Below, one piece after another: positions 23,024-34,479 of a DNA stretch of 64,000 bases. This stretch comes from Eurosta solidaginis (Eukaryota; Arthropoda; Insecta; Diptera; Tephritidae). Positions within the stretch are counted from its first letter, which is position 1. The number at the start of each line of letters is the position of its first letter. The translations under genes and the position numbers were made by a program. The notes below the pieces were generated by a model, which was not told the origin of the DNA, did no database searches, and was given only the letters and a program-made list of their open reading frames with translations. The DNA is taken from NCBI RefSeq assembly GCF_040869045.1, contig NC_090320.1:148760941-148824940 (forward strand), given 5' to 3'.

Positions 23024-24231
23024 ATGGATTCCGTAGCGTTTGCAGTTTTGATAGAAGAAAATGAGCAAGAAAGACGTAATTTAAAAATTGCGAGGAAAGT
23101 CTTGAGAGATGCCAGTAATCCTCTTGATTTAGAAGAGGTTATGTAAGTGAAAGGATCCATATACTTGTTTTAATGAACTTATAAAGGTTTTCAAAAATTT
23201 AGGTTTATAAAAAATTTCCGCCTAAACAAGGCTGCGTTTACGTACGTGCTCGGTGTATTAAATGAAGGAAGTGCACCGTTCGGAAGGTCATCTTCAATGA
23301 GCCCTTTAATACGGTTGGCATCGGTATTACGTTTTTTGGCGGAGGGTAGCTATCAGCACGGAGTTGGAAAAGATTTTGATGCTGCGATGTCTCAATCCAC
23401 GTTTTCCAAAGTTTTGAAAGAGGCGCTGCTAATTTTCCAAGCGCGGCTATGTCCAAAATGGATACATTTAGATATGACCAACGAAGAGAAATGTAGCGCA
23501 AAAAGGCATTTCTACGAAAAATATAGGTTCCCGGGTGTAATCATGTGTGTGGACGGTACCCACATAAAAATAGTATCACCAAACAAGGATAAATTTTTAT
23601 TTTATAATCGGAAAGGATACTATAGCATCATTGCGATGATTGTAAGGACTCTAATACAATGATTAAAATATTTAATTGATTTACTTTATGCAGATGTGTG
23701 ATAACAAAATGAGGATTCGTTATGTAAATGCGCAGTGTCCAGGAAGTAACCACGATTCTCACATATGGAACGTAAGTAATGCGAGATCCTATTTTGAGAG
23801 AAAGTATGCAGAAGGTGAACGGAATACTTGGATTTTAGGTGTGTATATGTTCCTGATGTAAGTTATTTTCCAGGGTTAAGTAAAATATTATTTTTATAGG
23901 TGATGCTGGATACGCCTTGGATCCTTGGCCAATGACACCGTTTCGTTCCCCACAATCGGGCAGCTCTGAAAGTAACTACAATAAAGTCCACGCAAAAGCA
24001 AGAAATATTATTGAGAGGACTATTGGCATTTTCAAAAATCGTTTTAGATGTCTTCTGGGTGCCCGCGAGCTCCATTACGAACCGTACAAAGTAAGCCAGA
24101 TTGTAAATGTCGCGGCAGATTTTCACAACATTTGTTTGCACTGTCGGGTTCTAAATTTGGAAATTTTGCCCACGGAGCTTAATAGTGTTGCTGCCAGTAT
24201 AAGACAATCTATTTCCAATTCACTTTTATAA
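23024..24231 (+). CDS. PIF/Harbinger transposase (HARBI1-like), copy C, apparently intact
   Basis: Exons 23024-23142, 23203-23641, 23694-23838 and 23900-24231 join in frame with consensus splice sites. Exon 1 begins MDSVAFAVLIEENEQERRN; later landmarks are RLNKAAFTYVLGVLNEG, IMCVDGTHIKIV, GSNHDSHIWN, GDAGYALDPW and IIERTIGIFKNRFRC. Near the C-terminus 14 residues present in A and B, lying between RVLN and LEILPTEL, are missing in frame. The D-D-E residues are all present, so the protein could be active. Whether it is expressed cannot be seen. Confidence 0.8.
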
Positions 24232-24373
24232 ATATTTATTTTAATAATAATTCACTTTTATAAATGTACTTGTAAGGCACTTAAAAATAAACAAAAATAT
24301 TTTAGTAATTTAAATTTAATTTACTTATTAAGTAATTTCAGACTTTTTTCTTCCACCTTCAGCATTTGTTTTT

Positions 24374-25134
24374 TTATTTCATTTTTTCGGCTATTAGTCT
24401 GTTGTATTCGCGACTCTCCTCAACTTCAGCAATTTTCAGGTCGCATAATTTTTCCGTGGCTCGATACAATCGTCGAATTCCTGTGTCAATATCCTGGAAA
24501 TTTTGTTCTTGAGTTTTGGAGTTCTGTATACTCTCTTTGTAAAAGCTTTCCTGCAAACCAATTTGTTCCTTAAGAAGGTTGTATGTAGGGGAATTTGCCG
24601 ATTTTTGAGGAGTTGAACGCCGGCTCGGTTGTAAAAAGCCACCGGTTGCTGACGCCATAGAAACATCTGCGTCTGATTCAGGAGTATTTTCCGAATGAAT
24701 TTGAGGAAGTCCTACACTGATGGTGTTTTGGGCAGCCCGAAGTGCAAGTTTCTAGAGATACCAACTCTATTAAGCCTTCTTCCAAATCTGTGAGGCTATG
24801 TTGCCGATTTCTTCCACCTCGTGTGGCTGTCTGCTCCCTTTTATTTTCCATGAGTTTGCGTTTTACATACGACTTCCAGTCCAAATATACCTAAACCAAA
24901 AGCAAACAATGAAATTACATACATACATAGATACATATGTACATATTACAAAAGCATTACTTTTTTCCAGGTAGTTACATCTTTTGTTGGTAGCCCAAGA
25001 CTATTTAGCTCGTTTGCTACGTTTACCCAAAATTTGTGCACATCCTCCTTTGGGCACTTTGTAAAGCCTTGCGCCATTTCAGGTTGCTGCTGCAATAGCT
25101 CGAGTAAGCGAGAATATTGTTGGCGAATTGTCAC
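24374..25134 (-). pseudogene. Harbinger Myb/SANT-like protein, copy C, frameshifted
   Basis: Exon 1 (25134-24961) is intact. In exon 2 one extra T (GTGTTTTGGGC against GTGTTTGGGC in A, near 24,725) shifts the frame after TCTSGCP. The original frame resumes as MASATGGFLQPSRRSTPQK to the end at 24,374. Confidence 0.7.
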
Positions 25135-25928
25135 AATTTTGGACCTATTATAAAAATATATTGCAAAATAATTAGTATAAATATCACTTTTAATAATATA
25201 CTTACATTTTATTTGTTTAATATTCCTTTTTATTCTGAATTTGAGATAATTTCACTTTTTTCCGCAAGCTGATACGCGTCGTAGAAAATTTGTACGAAAC
25301 TCTACGATTTGACAGTTAGAGTGAGTTCAGTGAAGGCTTCCTACGAATTTCGAACTTACGATGGATTCAGTGAACGGACTTTCGTAGAATCTACGAAAAT
25401 CGAACATACGATGGATTCAAAAATAGGGTTGAATATGCATTTTTTTAGCCCCATTTCTCTATATAAACGTATTTCTTTTGTTTGGGAGAATATGCTAAAC
25501 ACTTCAGAAAAAAAAATTGTCAAAAATAAGCAGAAATTTTAGGATTAAAGTTTAATTTTGTTTAGCTAGTATCGATGGAATTCTGGTTTTCTGGAATTTT
25601 CTTGAAATTTGAATAAAGTGTTTCATATTAATTGCAATGCTTTGTACATACATATAAAGTATCTATTTCATACAAAACTACTTATGAAATGAATTTAATG
25701 AAGAAATATTGAATATTGAAACAATAGTCACAAAGTAGTTTATATAATAGTGCATACATATTAATTATAATTAAATAAATCAGCATTCAAATAGATAACG
25801 TTTTCTTTTTTCTCTAACTCATTATAACGCACCTAAAAACACATAACAACTTCCATTATATTTAATAATTATATTTACAAAAAAAAAAAAAATATCATTT
25901 ATATATACTAATAATTATAGTTAAAAAA

Positions 25929-26338
25929 TTGTTGTTCTTGTTGTTGTAGCAATAAGGTTGCTCCCCGAAGGATTTGGGGGTGTTATCGATGTGATGGTCC
26001 TTTGACGGATACAGATCCGGTACGCTCCGGTACCATAGCACAATTAAGGTGCTAGCCCGACCATCTCGGGAACGATTTATGTGGCCACATTAAACCTTCA
26101 GGCAATTCCCTCAATCTCCACCCCAAGTTCCATGAGGAGCTTGGGGCGCTAGAGCCTCGTCTGTTAGTGAAACAGGATTCGCCGCGGATAGGTGACAATT
26201 GGGTTTGGAGAGGCTGTATATTGCGCTGTCCACCTGAAGGGTTGCGCTACACAGCCCCTTGAATCTGGTATTTTAGTCGCCTCTTACGACAGGCATACCT
26301 ACTGCTGGTATATTCTGATCCCCTAATCCGCTGGGGGT
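25929..26338 (-). repeat. (CAA)n-tailed retroposed repeat, copy C
   Basis: Same insertion as at 10,345 at the same place in X, so it predates the duplication of X. Confidence 0.55.
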
Positions 26339-27220
26339 GTTCTGTGCATATATGTAATACTCCTATATTGCTAGGTACATTCCCAAACATCAGAGTGCCG
26401 ATATATTGATGTTTAACCGTTTTTGTTTTTGTATTCAACATTCGAATGTGCCTAAATTTAAATTTTTTCTTGTCACACTTATGCTGCTACAATCACAAAA
26501 ATTTTATAGGCTGTCTTGGTTTGATTTCGAATTCAAAACACATTGCGAGCATTTTCTATTAGCAATATAGGAGTATTACATATATGGTTCTGTGAGAACT
26601 TTATTGAATGGTCTCATTCTATCTGCTTTGTATAATTTTATGCAACTTGTTTGCCTTTTTCACCTTGGTCGCTAATTTGGTTCTTGCTAGTCTAAATTGT
26701 TCAATTATCCGTAGCCAATCAACGGCCAGTATCCTCTTTTCTACAATCCCAGGGAAACGTATTCGCCGGCCTGCAGCTCAACCAAAGGTCTGGAAGGGAA
26801 TGAAAGTAAATTAATGCTATTTGGATATTGAGAAAGATACAGAGGTAGATAAAAGTAGACAAGCCAAAGAATCCTATTTATTTCGCAGGCCAGGATAAAG
26901 CCACCCCAAGTTCCTTTCGGAAAGAGGGTAGAAGGGTTAATGTGGTTTCCCGAGATGGTCGGGCAAGTACCTTAATGGTGGTATTTTCCGGAATGTACCG
27001 AATCAATATGCTGTCCACATCGACAACAGCAAAACTCCCGAAAATCTGCAAGGAGTCTCCTTATCGCTAGAGTGAAAATAGTTTTCGATCCGTGATCTTG
27101 AGCGGGAAGCTATTCTTATACTGGTCATTAACACCGACTGTTGATTCTACCTTAACATTTTACAAATAATATCATAAACCATTTGCAAAGAGTCATATCC
27201 CGGTATTATTTACCCATCGG

Positions 27221-28199
27221 TTAAGAGCCAAAAGTGATTCTTCGTTTCTCTGTATACTTCAATGTCAGCTTAGAACGAGCCAAGGGGTATCTATGCCAAG
27301 TTAAAACCTTTAATGCCAAGTTTTCACAACCCGGTAACGGATGAATATTAGGCATACTAAGGACTATATTACATTGGGTTAAATGCAGACAAGCAATTAA
27401 TTCTGGCAGATGATGTTTGCGCGCAGAAGCATCATGTTCATACCAACGTTTTACAGCATTAAAGACACCTTTCTCGCACCGTACATGCAAATTGTCTCTT
27501 TCTATGATAGGTTGCAACTTTTTGGCGTCAAAATCTAAAAATTCACTGCTCTGGGTTACCTTCGAGATATTAAAACAATAAATTTAAGGCTCAAATAATC
27601 GCACACGTTAATTTACATGCATAAAGTTTTGTGTTTCGTAACCCAGAGTTTTTTCATTTAGTATCTCACACTGAGTCTACTTCTCCAGACTATATGCTGG
27701 CTGCAATGTGAAATCGGTTATATTCTCTATTAAAAAATCAGCAGTTTGCAACAGCGCCTTTCAATTGTAGTATTAAAGCCGCTTTTAACATCCGATCCAC
27801 ATTGTCAATGGTTATGAGCGTTTTGCCGGTATAGTAAAAGGTGATTAAGCGCTCGAAAATGTCGCCGTCGATATTGGTGGTTTCTATAAGTGGACAAATC
27901 CCGTTGTCCCTTTTGAACAGTTCACCGAAATAAGGGCTTGCCGCCAATAGAATTAGACGATGAGCCGTAATTCTGTAAATATATATATAACAAGCGTAGT
28001 TAATGTATGTGACATACAAGCTGCAAAAGCGTTAATTCAAATGAAAGTTTACTTACAAGGAAGATGGATTTGTTAATTTGAATGTCACATCAACTAAATT
28101 CTGGTCGTCAAAGAGTTCATATATTTGAAACAAACTGTTTTCAATAAAGTACTTGGCTCCATCTGAGGCGTTGCCGTGTGATGTTACATGCTGCCATTT
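27221..28199 (-). pseudogene. Captured BTB-BACK gene fragment, copy C
   Basis: The same three exons (28199-28057, 27972-27738, about 27550-27221) at a constant 15,574-bp offset from copy A. The BTB and BACK frames remain open with only a few substitutions, such as IETTNIDG for IETINIDG and KRWYEHDA for KHWYEHDA. A selective explanation cannot be separated from recent duplication. Confidence 0.7.
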
Positions 28200-28600
28200 C
28201 TATTGCGTGAGGAAGTATATTTTTTTGTAATTTTGAATTTTAGAATGTTAGATTACTTACTTTGATACTCCGTGGTGTATGCTTTTAGTTCGTAAGGTTG
28301 TCGTTGTTGTATTTATGGACGATTTGAAGTAGTTGCAATATATCCAGGAATTGCCCGATCGAGATAAAAAACTGTTTTTTTTCCGGTTTTGGGAATTGAA
28401 TATTCAAATTCCAATAGATGGCAAGAGGACGCTTAGATTGCCTCTTAAATCACAAGGTTAACAAACGTATAAGGGTAATATACTTGCAACATTCAGACGT
28501 GCCTAAGCAGCTAACACGTCGCAAAGTAAATACCTGTAGCACAATATTTTTCTTTTATTATTATAGTCAAGGGATGATTGTAAATCACTTATAATACCAG

Positions 28601-28768
28601 TTTAAGCAAAAGTTCATAATTATATAATCGATATGATAAAAACTCACCACTATTATATCGCAAGGTGAATTGAGTGCGTTACAGAAACACTTTTCATATC
28701 GAAAGCGATACGTGCCTTGCGATAGCAAATCGTTCGTTATTATAACGCAAGGTTACAGAAACGGGCTA
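28601..28768 (-). repeat. Right terminal inverted repeat region of X
   Basis: Reversed, it begins TAGCCCGTTTCTGTAACCTT and repeats GTGTTTCTGTA inside, mirroring the left end at 5674-5760. Followed by CAG and the interrupted gene. Confidence 0.65.
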
Positions 28769-28771
28769 CAG

Positions 28772-30732
28772 GTGCCAATGAATCTAATAATTTGGAACAC
28801 GCTTTTAAAAATTCTATGCTTGTTAAGTTTTTAAGATCGTAATGTCTGGCATGGAAAGTTTTTGCCCACTTGTTACCAACTTCGCTCCAGTTTGCGCTTT
28901 CTCTGCTAAGGGCCGCCTTCAATGATTTGTTATTGAATCGTCCAATTCATTTCCTTCTGGTAAGGTACAATTTAATGACTTTTCGATGCGTAATGAGGGA
29001 AGATACTGCTTTTTACCTCTACGACTATTAACAAACTTATAATACTATTTTCCACTTGGATTTTTACTCATTTACAATAACCGGTTAATTCAATTGAGGT
29101 TTTTTTTTTCATTAGTTGCTCGTCCGGAGGAAACAGCAATTGAACTTACGTATACAGTTATGACAAGCGAACGCAGAAAAATGGAGCAAATTTCGTTAAC
29201 TATGGATGGAAAATCCTTTGGTTTGAGAGATATGTTGTTCTAACATAATTCTTCAACTAAAACGGCTACTAAATTGTCCCGGTTTGTGTCATCGTGTTTG
29301 CAAAATTTCTTATAGAACTCCAAAATTTTGTTTCCTCTTGTTGTTGCCCTCAATAAACTTACTAAGTCCAAAAAACATGAAATTAGTTAAGTATATTCAT
29401 ATATTTCGGTCGCCTATATAATTTGTAATATTTAAAGAGCTCGAACGTGGTTACTAAAAATGTATGCGATTAATTTGCTATAACTAAAATTATAATTTTT
29501 CTATTAAAATTAGAAATATGTGTAAGAAAAAATTAAAACTTCTATTGTAACAAATATAATTGCATTATTAATATGCCTGAACTTCAGCTCACTAAGTTAT
29601 TTACCTTTTTGATATAGAGCAAGCCGAGATATTATTGTTTGAACCGTCTGAAGTTTCCGATGTATTAAAAAAGTTTGTATACTTGAATCCATGGAATTTG
29701 TGTCATCAGCGCCAAACTATAAAAATTAATTTCAGGCTTCAAAAATTAAGTAAAGCTGATCAAATTTTCCTTGAGTTTTAAAGATTTTAATCGAAGTTTA
29801 ATGAAAGTGTGCCTCGTATGTTGTATTATAGGTCAAGCTGTTTGAGGTAAATTTGTATGTAAAATTATCGAGGGGGATATCAAAAGACGCATTTTGACAC
29901 CCATATTAAGAATCCAGAAGCGAAAACAAAAAAATTTATTTCTATTAAAATATATTCCCAAAAAACAGTGGTAAATTTTTATGTGGTTGTGGTATTTTGC
30001 ATAATTTTGTTGTACACACACACACTAATCCAAACAGGTATTGTGCGCAGAAATTCTGTCGATCGCGTAGACGAGCAAAAATACTATGTATCCGGCCCCA
30101 GATTTTGAATGGATCCGGTTTGGTTTTTTGTGAATAAATTTTTACAGCAAAATAATCTTTAATTTTCGCTTCCGGATTCTTAATAAAGGGGTCAAAACGC
30201 GTCTTTTGGGGTGCACCATATGCTATAATGTTACCCTGCTTTAGCATGATAAAAACGTCGCTGAGAAATTAAATTTTTAGGAAATTTGCCGGCTGGCCCA
30301 AGCGGAAGGTTTATGAAACTAAGACTACATGACTTATAAAGGGCATTTGATAGGAATTTGTTAAATTTTAAGTAACTTTTAATAATTCACCACTCACTGT
30401 GCATCAATATTGGTCTTACCCTTTGCTTTTTCCACATGAACAGCTCTTGGAATTTCACTCTTAACAATGGTGGAATAGCATCCTTTAAATCTTCCGCACG
30501 TAAATATTTTAAACTTTCGTAAGTCACTTGTGCGGCTACAATATTGAATGAAATAGCACATTTACTCACATCTTAACTGTTCAAAAACACCATCCAATTC
30601 AAGGTCTTTTAGTAAAGCCTTCAGCTTTTCATCACCTTTTTCTTCTTCACTTAAATTTGGGGTATCAGTAATGTTAATTATTTCGCCATCTATTGCATAA
30701 ATAACTTCACTAAAAACGGGTACACTTTCCAT
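28772..30732 (-). pseudogene. 5' exons of the split SAM-type transposon-associated gene
   Basis: Start MESVPVFSEVIYAIDGEI at 30732. The donor after FEQLR joins an exon ending near 30,417 with the SAM-like core (TYESLKYLRAEDLKDAIPPL, LLRVKFQELFMWKKQR). After a long intron containing a MITE, degenerate pieces follow: SLLRATTRGNKILEFYKKFC and DDTNRDNLVAVLVEEL (about 29,370-29,245), KPKDFPSIVNEICSIF, YYKFVNSRRGKKQYLPSLR, and KAALSRESANWSEVGNKW to KACSKLLDSLAP at the X boundary. These are family signatures of uncharacterised insect proteins I associate with mobile loci. Stops and a frame change show it had decayed, though part of that may postdate the X insertion. Confidence 0.6.
29881..30208. mobile_element. 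MITE with about 50-bp inverted ends
   Basis: CAAAAGACGCATTTTGACAC on the left is mirrored by CAAAAGACGCGTTTTGACCC on the right, and similarity continues through ATTAAGAATCC(A/G)GAAGCGAAAA. It lies in the large intron of the SAM-type gene. No coding sequence. Confidence 0.6.
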
Positions 30733-31250
30733 TTAATTGAATTTTCAGCTGATTCGAAACAGCTGATGCTCTATTGTGAATTAAAAGTGAACAAATAATT
30801 TACTTGCAATTGTGTAAATTTTGTAAACGAGCACATATTTCCTTAAAAGACAGCAACAATAGAGATAAAAAATGTATATAAAAATTTTTAGTATGTATTG
30901 CACTTAAGTTGGTATTGATTGAGCGCGAGGAGAATATACATAAATGTGAAAGCGATTCGTAGGCAACTAAGGGATTGTTCTAACCCTTTGGAGCTAAGTG
31001 ATCCGCTGTAAGTTATTTTCAGCACTTTTGAATGAAAAGTTAACTTTTTTTCAATTACTGTTCGGCAATAATACAGGCTAAATAAGCCGGCATTCAAATA
31101 CTTGCTAGATAAATAACTCCTTGCCTCCACTGAAGCAAAAATTTGGATTTCCAACAATTGTAAATTTGAGCGCATATCTTCGTTTTTTCGAAGAGGGAGG
31201 ACATAAAAAAGGCGTTGGAAAGGACCATGCGGTGGGTCTTAGCTAATCTT
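30733..31250. other. Interval upstream of the SAM-type gene
   Basis: Probable promoter side of the minus-strand gene, followed by sequence that may be the 3' part of the next Harbinger relic. A minus-strand ORF (31175-30888) has no recognisable domain. Confidence 0.3.
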
Positions 31251-31309
31251 GGTTCAGTGAGGTACCTTCATAGTTGCTGAATATTTTGGAACCGTTGCTT
31301 TGGCCACAA

Positions 31310-32060
31310 TGGATAACTTTGCCGTTTTTAAAAGAGCAACGTCAAACTGCACACGATTTTTATACAAAGTTCGGAATACTAGGAGTTGTTTGGTGAGGTT
31401 GTTGGGCCCGCCTCCTCTCCCTTCGCATAAATTGCATTTTTAAACGCCTTTCGTACATATCTTTTTTGGTCATTCCATACCAAGAAAAACATACGTTGTC
31501 ATAAAAAATTGAATTTAAATACTTAGTAATAAAGGAATTTTACTTTTTTCCACTCAGCTTCACTGTTAACAGGTGAACCAAGGCTATTCAAACATAAAGT
31601 AAGCTGTTGGCGGCCGCCGTGGTGTGATGGTAGCGTGCTCTGCCTACCACACCCTATGCCCTGGGTTCACACCCCGGGCAAAGCAACATCAAAATTTTAG
31701 AAATAAGGGTTTTCAATTAGAAGAAAATCTTTCTAAGCGGGGTCGCCCCTCGGCAGTGTTTGGGAAGCGCTCCGAGTGTATTTCTGTCATGAAATGCTCT
31801 CAGTGAAAATTCATCTGCGTTGCAGATGCAATTCTGGGTCGGCATAAAACATATAGGTCCCGTCCGGCCAATTTGTAGGGAAAATAAGGAGGAGCGCGAC
31901 GCAAATTGGAAGAGAAGCTCAGCCTTAGATCTCTTCGGAGGTTATCGCGCCTTACATTTATTTATTTTTTTTTGAGCTGTTTCCAGAAGTGCGGCACTTT
32001 TTCCCGATCATCTTTTCAAGCAGTATTTCCCACTGTGTATTATTTATTGATAATAAAAGT
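31310..32060 (-). pseudogene. Second Harbinger Myb/SANT gene relic, split by a SINE
   Basis: Minus-strand exon 1 reads REKVPHFWKQL up to the SINE and continues beyond it as TLCLNSLGSPVNSEAEWKK (31,608-31,553), followed by GTAAAA. Exon 2 (about 31,480-31,385) reads VWNDQKRYVRKAFKNAIYA. This aligns with the Harbinger Myb protein at 9547 (KFWVNVANELNSLGLP, then DWKSYVKRKLMENK) but is a different, older family. Stops and gaps elsewhere; no matching transposase was found. Confidence 0.55.
31609..31974 (+). repeat. tRNA-derived SINE
   Basis: The head has an A-box-like TGGTGTGATGGTAGCGTGC and a B box GGGTTCACACCCC. The body contains GGGGTCGCCCCTCGGCAGTG and GTCCCGTCCGGCCAATTTGT, which I recognise from tephritid genomes. 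The 3' end is T-rich (TTTATTTATTTTTTTTT). AGCTGTT at 31602-31608 and 31975-31981 is its target duplication, inside a Myb exon whose frame is continuous across it. Confidence 0.8.
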
Positions 32061-32406
32061 ACATACACTTATTCAAGTATATATACAACTATAAGAATAT
32101 CAAATTACTTACATTTTATTTTTCTCTCGTTCGCCTGTAAAATATAAGTGAATAAATTTGGGTTTCCCCGCTGTTCATTTCGCGCGAACAAAGAGTTGAC
32201 AATAAGGCGAACTCTTTTTTGAACATGGAAAATTGTTTCGCCACTCTCTGCGATAGGGTGAACAAAAACTGTGAATATTTTCGGGTGAAAATAAAACTCG
32301 CGATAAGGGTGAATATTCACCGTTTGCCATGAATGTATTTTGTTGTTGCTTTGCAACCAGGTGTAGACAATTCAGCGTCAGATCTTCAACGACCACTTTG
32401 ATTTGA

Positions 32407-32676
32407 CCATGGTTCAATTATGTACAGGTTGGCTCATCTCATCAGCTGATTTTATTTATGTCATTGCATGGTCGAAGGGATTGTCAAAAGGAGATGGCAA
32501 ACTCAAAATGAAACCAACACATTGGCAACATTTCACTTACACATACAAAAACTGTTAAGTTTTATGTTTCCATTCCATACCATTCGCACCAACACCAATA
32601 CACAGATTTTGACAATTTGAACAGACATATTTTGTTGCTTTACAGATGAGCCAACCTGTATATAGTTGAACCATGG
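32407..32676. mobile_element. MITE with 33-bp inverted ends
   Basis: Left end CCATGGTTCAATTATGTACA then GGTTGGCTCATCT; the right end is its near-perfect reverse complement (17 bp identical at TACAGGTTGGCTCATCT). About 270 bp, no ORF. The duplicated target is not obvious. Confidence 0.65.
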
Positions 32677-32924
32677 ATTTGACAATGCAGCCATATCAAA
32701 TTTAAAAAGAATATGGTGAAATGAAATAAGTTACGTTCTGGAGTTATTCTAACAACGAATTATTGTTAAATTGACCATTTTGTATTTAAATCAACTTAAA
32801 ACATGTTTATTTTAAGCGGTAAAAATTTTAATTGAGCTCGAAATTAGACAACAATGCAAAATGTATTATTGTCACCGTTGGGAGTTATTTTTACAAGGCT
32901 GTTTTTCTCTCAGTGTATGTATCT

Positions 32925-33352
32925 AGAATAAACGTCGCTCCTGGAATCGGATATGCCAACATTGGGGCAGTGCACAAACGCTCTTTCAATGTCTGGTAAG
33001 CCACTGCTCCTTCTAACATTAAAAAGCTTAATTTTTCCTTGTAAGCGCATGGAGGCTATGGGCTACGTTGGCCAAATTTGGTACAAATCGGCGATAATAT
33101 ATGCACAGCCCAAGGAAGCTTCTTAATTCGTGCAGGTTCCGTGGTCTTTTCCAATCCTTTACAGCTTCTATCTTTTCATTCGCAGTGCACATGCCCTCTG
33201 TCGTTCCCTTGTGACCCAAATAACTTACCTCCTTTTTAAACAGTGAACAATTTTTGGGACTTAGTTTCAGACCAGCGCCAGCTATTCAAACTTCCTCCAA
33301 CTTCTTAAGATGTTATTCAAAGTTCTTTCCCAATACGATGATGTCGTCTACA
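32925..33352 (-). pseudogene. Ty3/gypsy pol relic, downstream part
   Basis: Minus strand: VDDIIVLGKNF (the RT catalytic box, first residue lost), LKLSPKNCSLFKKEVSYLGH and NLHELRSFLGLCIYYRRFVP, the RT-to-RNase H connection of Ty3/gypsy pol. Stops are scattered. It continues the relic at 34,480-35,045 after a hAT insertion. Confidence 0.7.
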
Positions 33353-34470
33353 GTGGCGTAGTGAGGTTTTCTTGCGCCCGGGGTTACGGAGTTTTAGGTT
33401 CAATTTCTTTTCTACTGCGAAGTATTATTTTGCAGTCACATATTTCGATAAAAATTATGTTCCATCGAAATCTGTATTACAAAATTCACCTAAGTTCTTA
33501 CAATTTCTTTTAAGTTGTTATTATCCTAGTTTAACAAATTTCCAACGGCTTACACAGCCACCGAAAAATTGCAATCAGCTGATGAAATCCGCCGGGCTGG
33601 TGTTAAAATTGCAACTGATTATCGACCAGCAGTTTTTTTTCTTACGTATTACTTTTTCGCAATACGCTTTCGTTTATGCTTTTATGTGCTTATCCCATAA
33701 TGGGCGCCTGTTTTGCACACAATTAATTAGTTTTTCACTCCATCGTACAAATAATAAATTTTTCTCACGCAATGCACGCAATTTATCGGATGATTAAATT
33801 TAACACGCGCGAATTTATCGGCATGTACACATGCTCATCTAAATATATGTGTTTATTTTTATCGGACGATTACGACCGGCATACGGCTGTGTAAGCGTAC
33901 CCTAAGAGATATCAAAATTTAAAATTGGTAATTTTTTCGTGTAAATTTTGTACGTATTTCTTGTTGGAGACGATCGAGAACACTTTTCATAACGCGAGAA
34001 ATTTCACATTCTGCGGAAAGACCAACAATGCTAGCCGATTCTCCAGGCATTTTGCGGCCCCTTCTTACACGTTTTACTATATTAGTATACCTTTTTTCAC
34101 AAAGAGACTTCGCTTTTTCTATCGCTTCTTCACAGAGAGTGTCTCGAATTTCGGATAGTTCAGTCGCAAATGATTTAAGATCATGATACGCTTCTCTAAA
34201 ATTTATCTCCGGATTTTGTAATCTGGGCTGCACACGATCAATTTTCCCTAAGATTTAATACCAGAAATGAACTAATGTTATGAAACTAAAATTTTGCATA
34301 TTTTGCAATAGAACTGTAGCTTCGCTTCTGGTGTCACTTGTGGTGTTAGTGTGCTAATTGTTCTAAGTTTTCTACTCCATTCTCTAGCCCATCTGCAATA
34401 ACGCTAACCGCTTGTGTTCTGTCGCTCCATCGTGTTTCAGATTAACCGTTGAGAGTGATATATGCTTTTA
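33353..34470 (-). pseudogene. hAT-type (ZMYM1-like) transposase relic
   Basis: The left edge reads CAGTGGCGTAGTGAGG, a typical hAT terminal sequence. Minus-strand fragments are SETRWSDRTQAVSVIADGLE (about 34,440-34,380) and an ORF 34233-33919 with RLQNPEINFREAYHDLKSF, LCEKRYTNIVKRVRRGR and ISRVMKSVLDRLQQEI, as in the C2H2/ZMYM1-like hAT group. The N-terminus and the catalytic C-terminus are missing. It is inserted in the Ty3/gypsy RT. Confidence 0.55.
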
Positions 34471-34479
34471 ATTATTCCA

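Larger units (their letters stand above)
22799..25426 (+). mobile_element. Nested Harbinger cassette, copy C
   Basis: Left end CTATTCTTGAATCCATCGTA and a right end one base different when reversed. It carries an apparently intact transposase and a frameshifted Myb gene. Confidence 0.6.
5674..28768. mobile_element. Composite X block: three joined large Harbinger-like elements, CAG target duplication
   Basis: Left end TAGCCCGTTTCTGTATCC and right end, reversed, TAGCCCGTTTCTGTAACC form terminal inverted repeats, with further GTGTTTCTGTA motifs just inside each end. CAG flanks the block on both sides (5671-5673 and 28769-28771). A 3-bp duplication is typical of PIF/Harbinger, and a CWG target core has been reported for some Harbinger families. 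The block contains copies A (5674-13298), B (13302-21370) and C (21371-28768). It interrupts a gene whose reading frame rejoins when the block is removed, so it arrived as, or grew from, a single insertion. Confidence 0.7.
21371..28768 (+). mobile_element. X element, copy C (5' truncated)
   Basis: Lacks about the first 85 bp including the left TIR, but keeps everything to the right TIR at 28768. The order matches copy A with a constant offset of 15,574 bp through the BTB-BACK part. It carries the only transposase gene of the three with no visible break. Confidence 0.65.

Noticed and set aside
32105..32420. Minus-strand ORFs next to the 32.4-kb MITE
   Set aside because: No recognisable domain and no conserved splice context; they overlap the MITE end.
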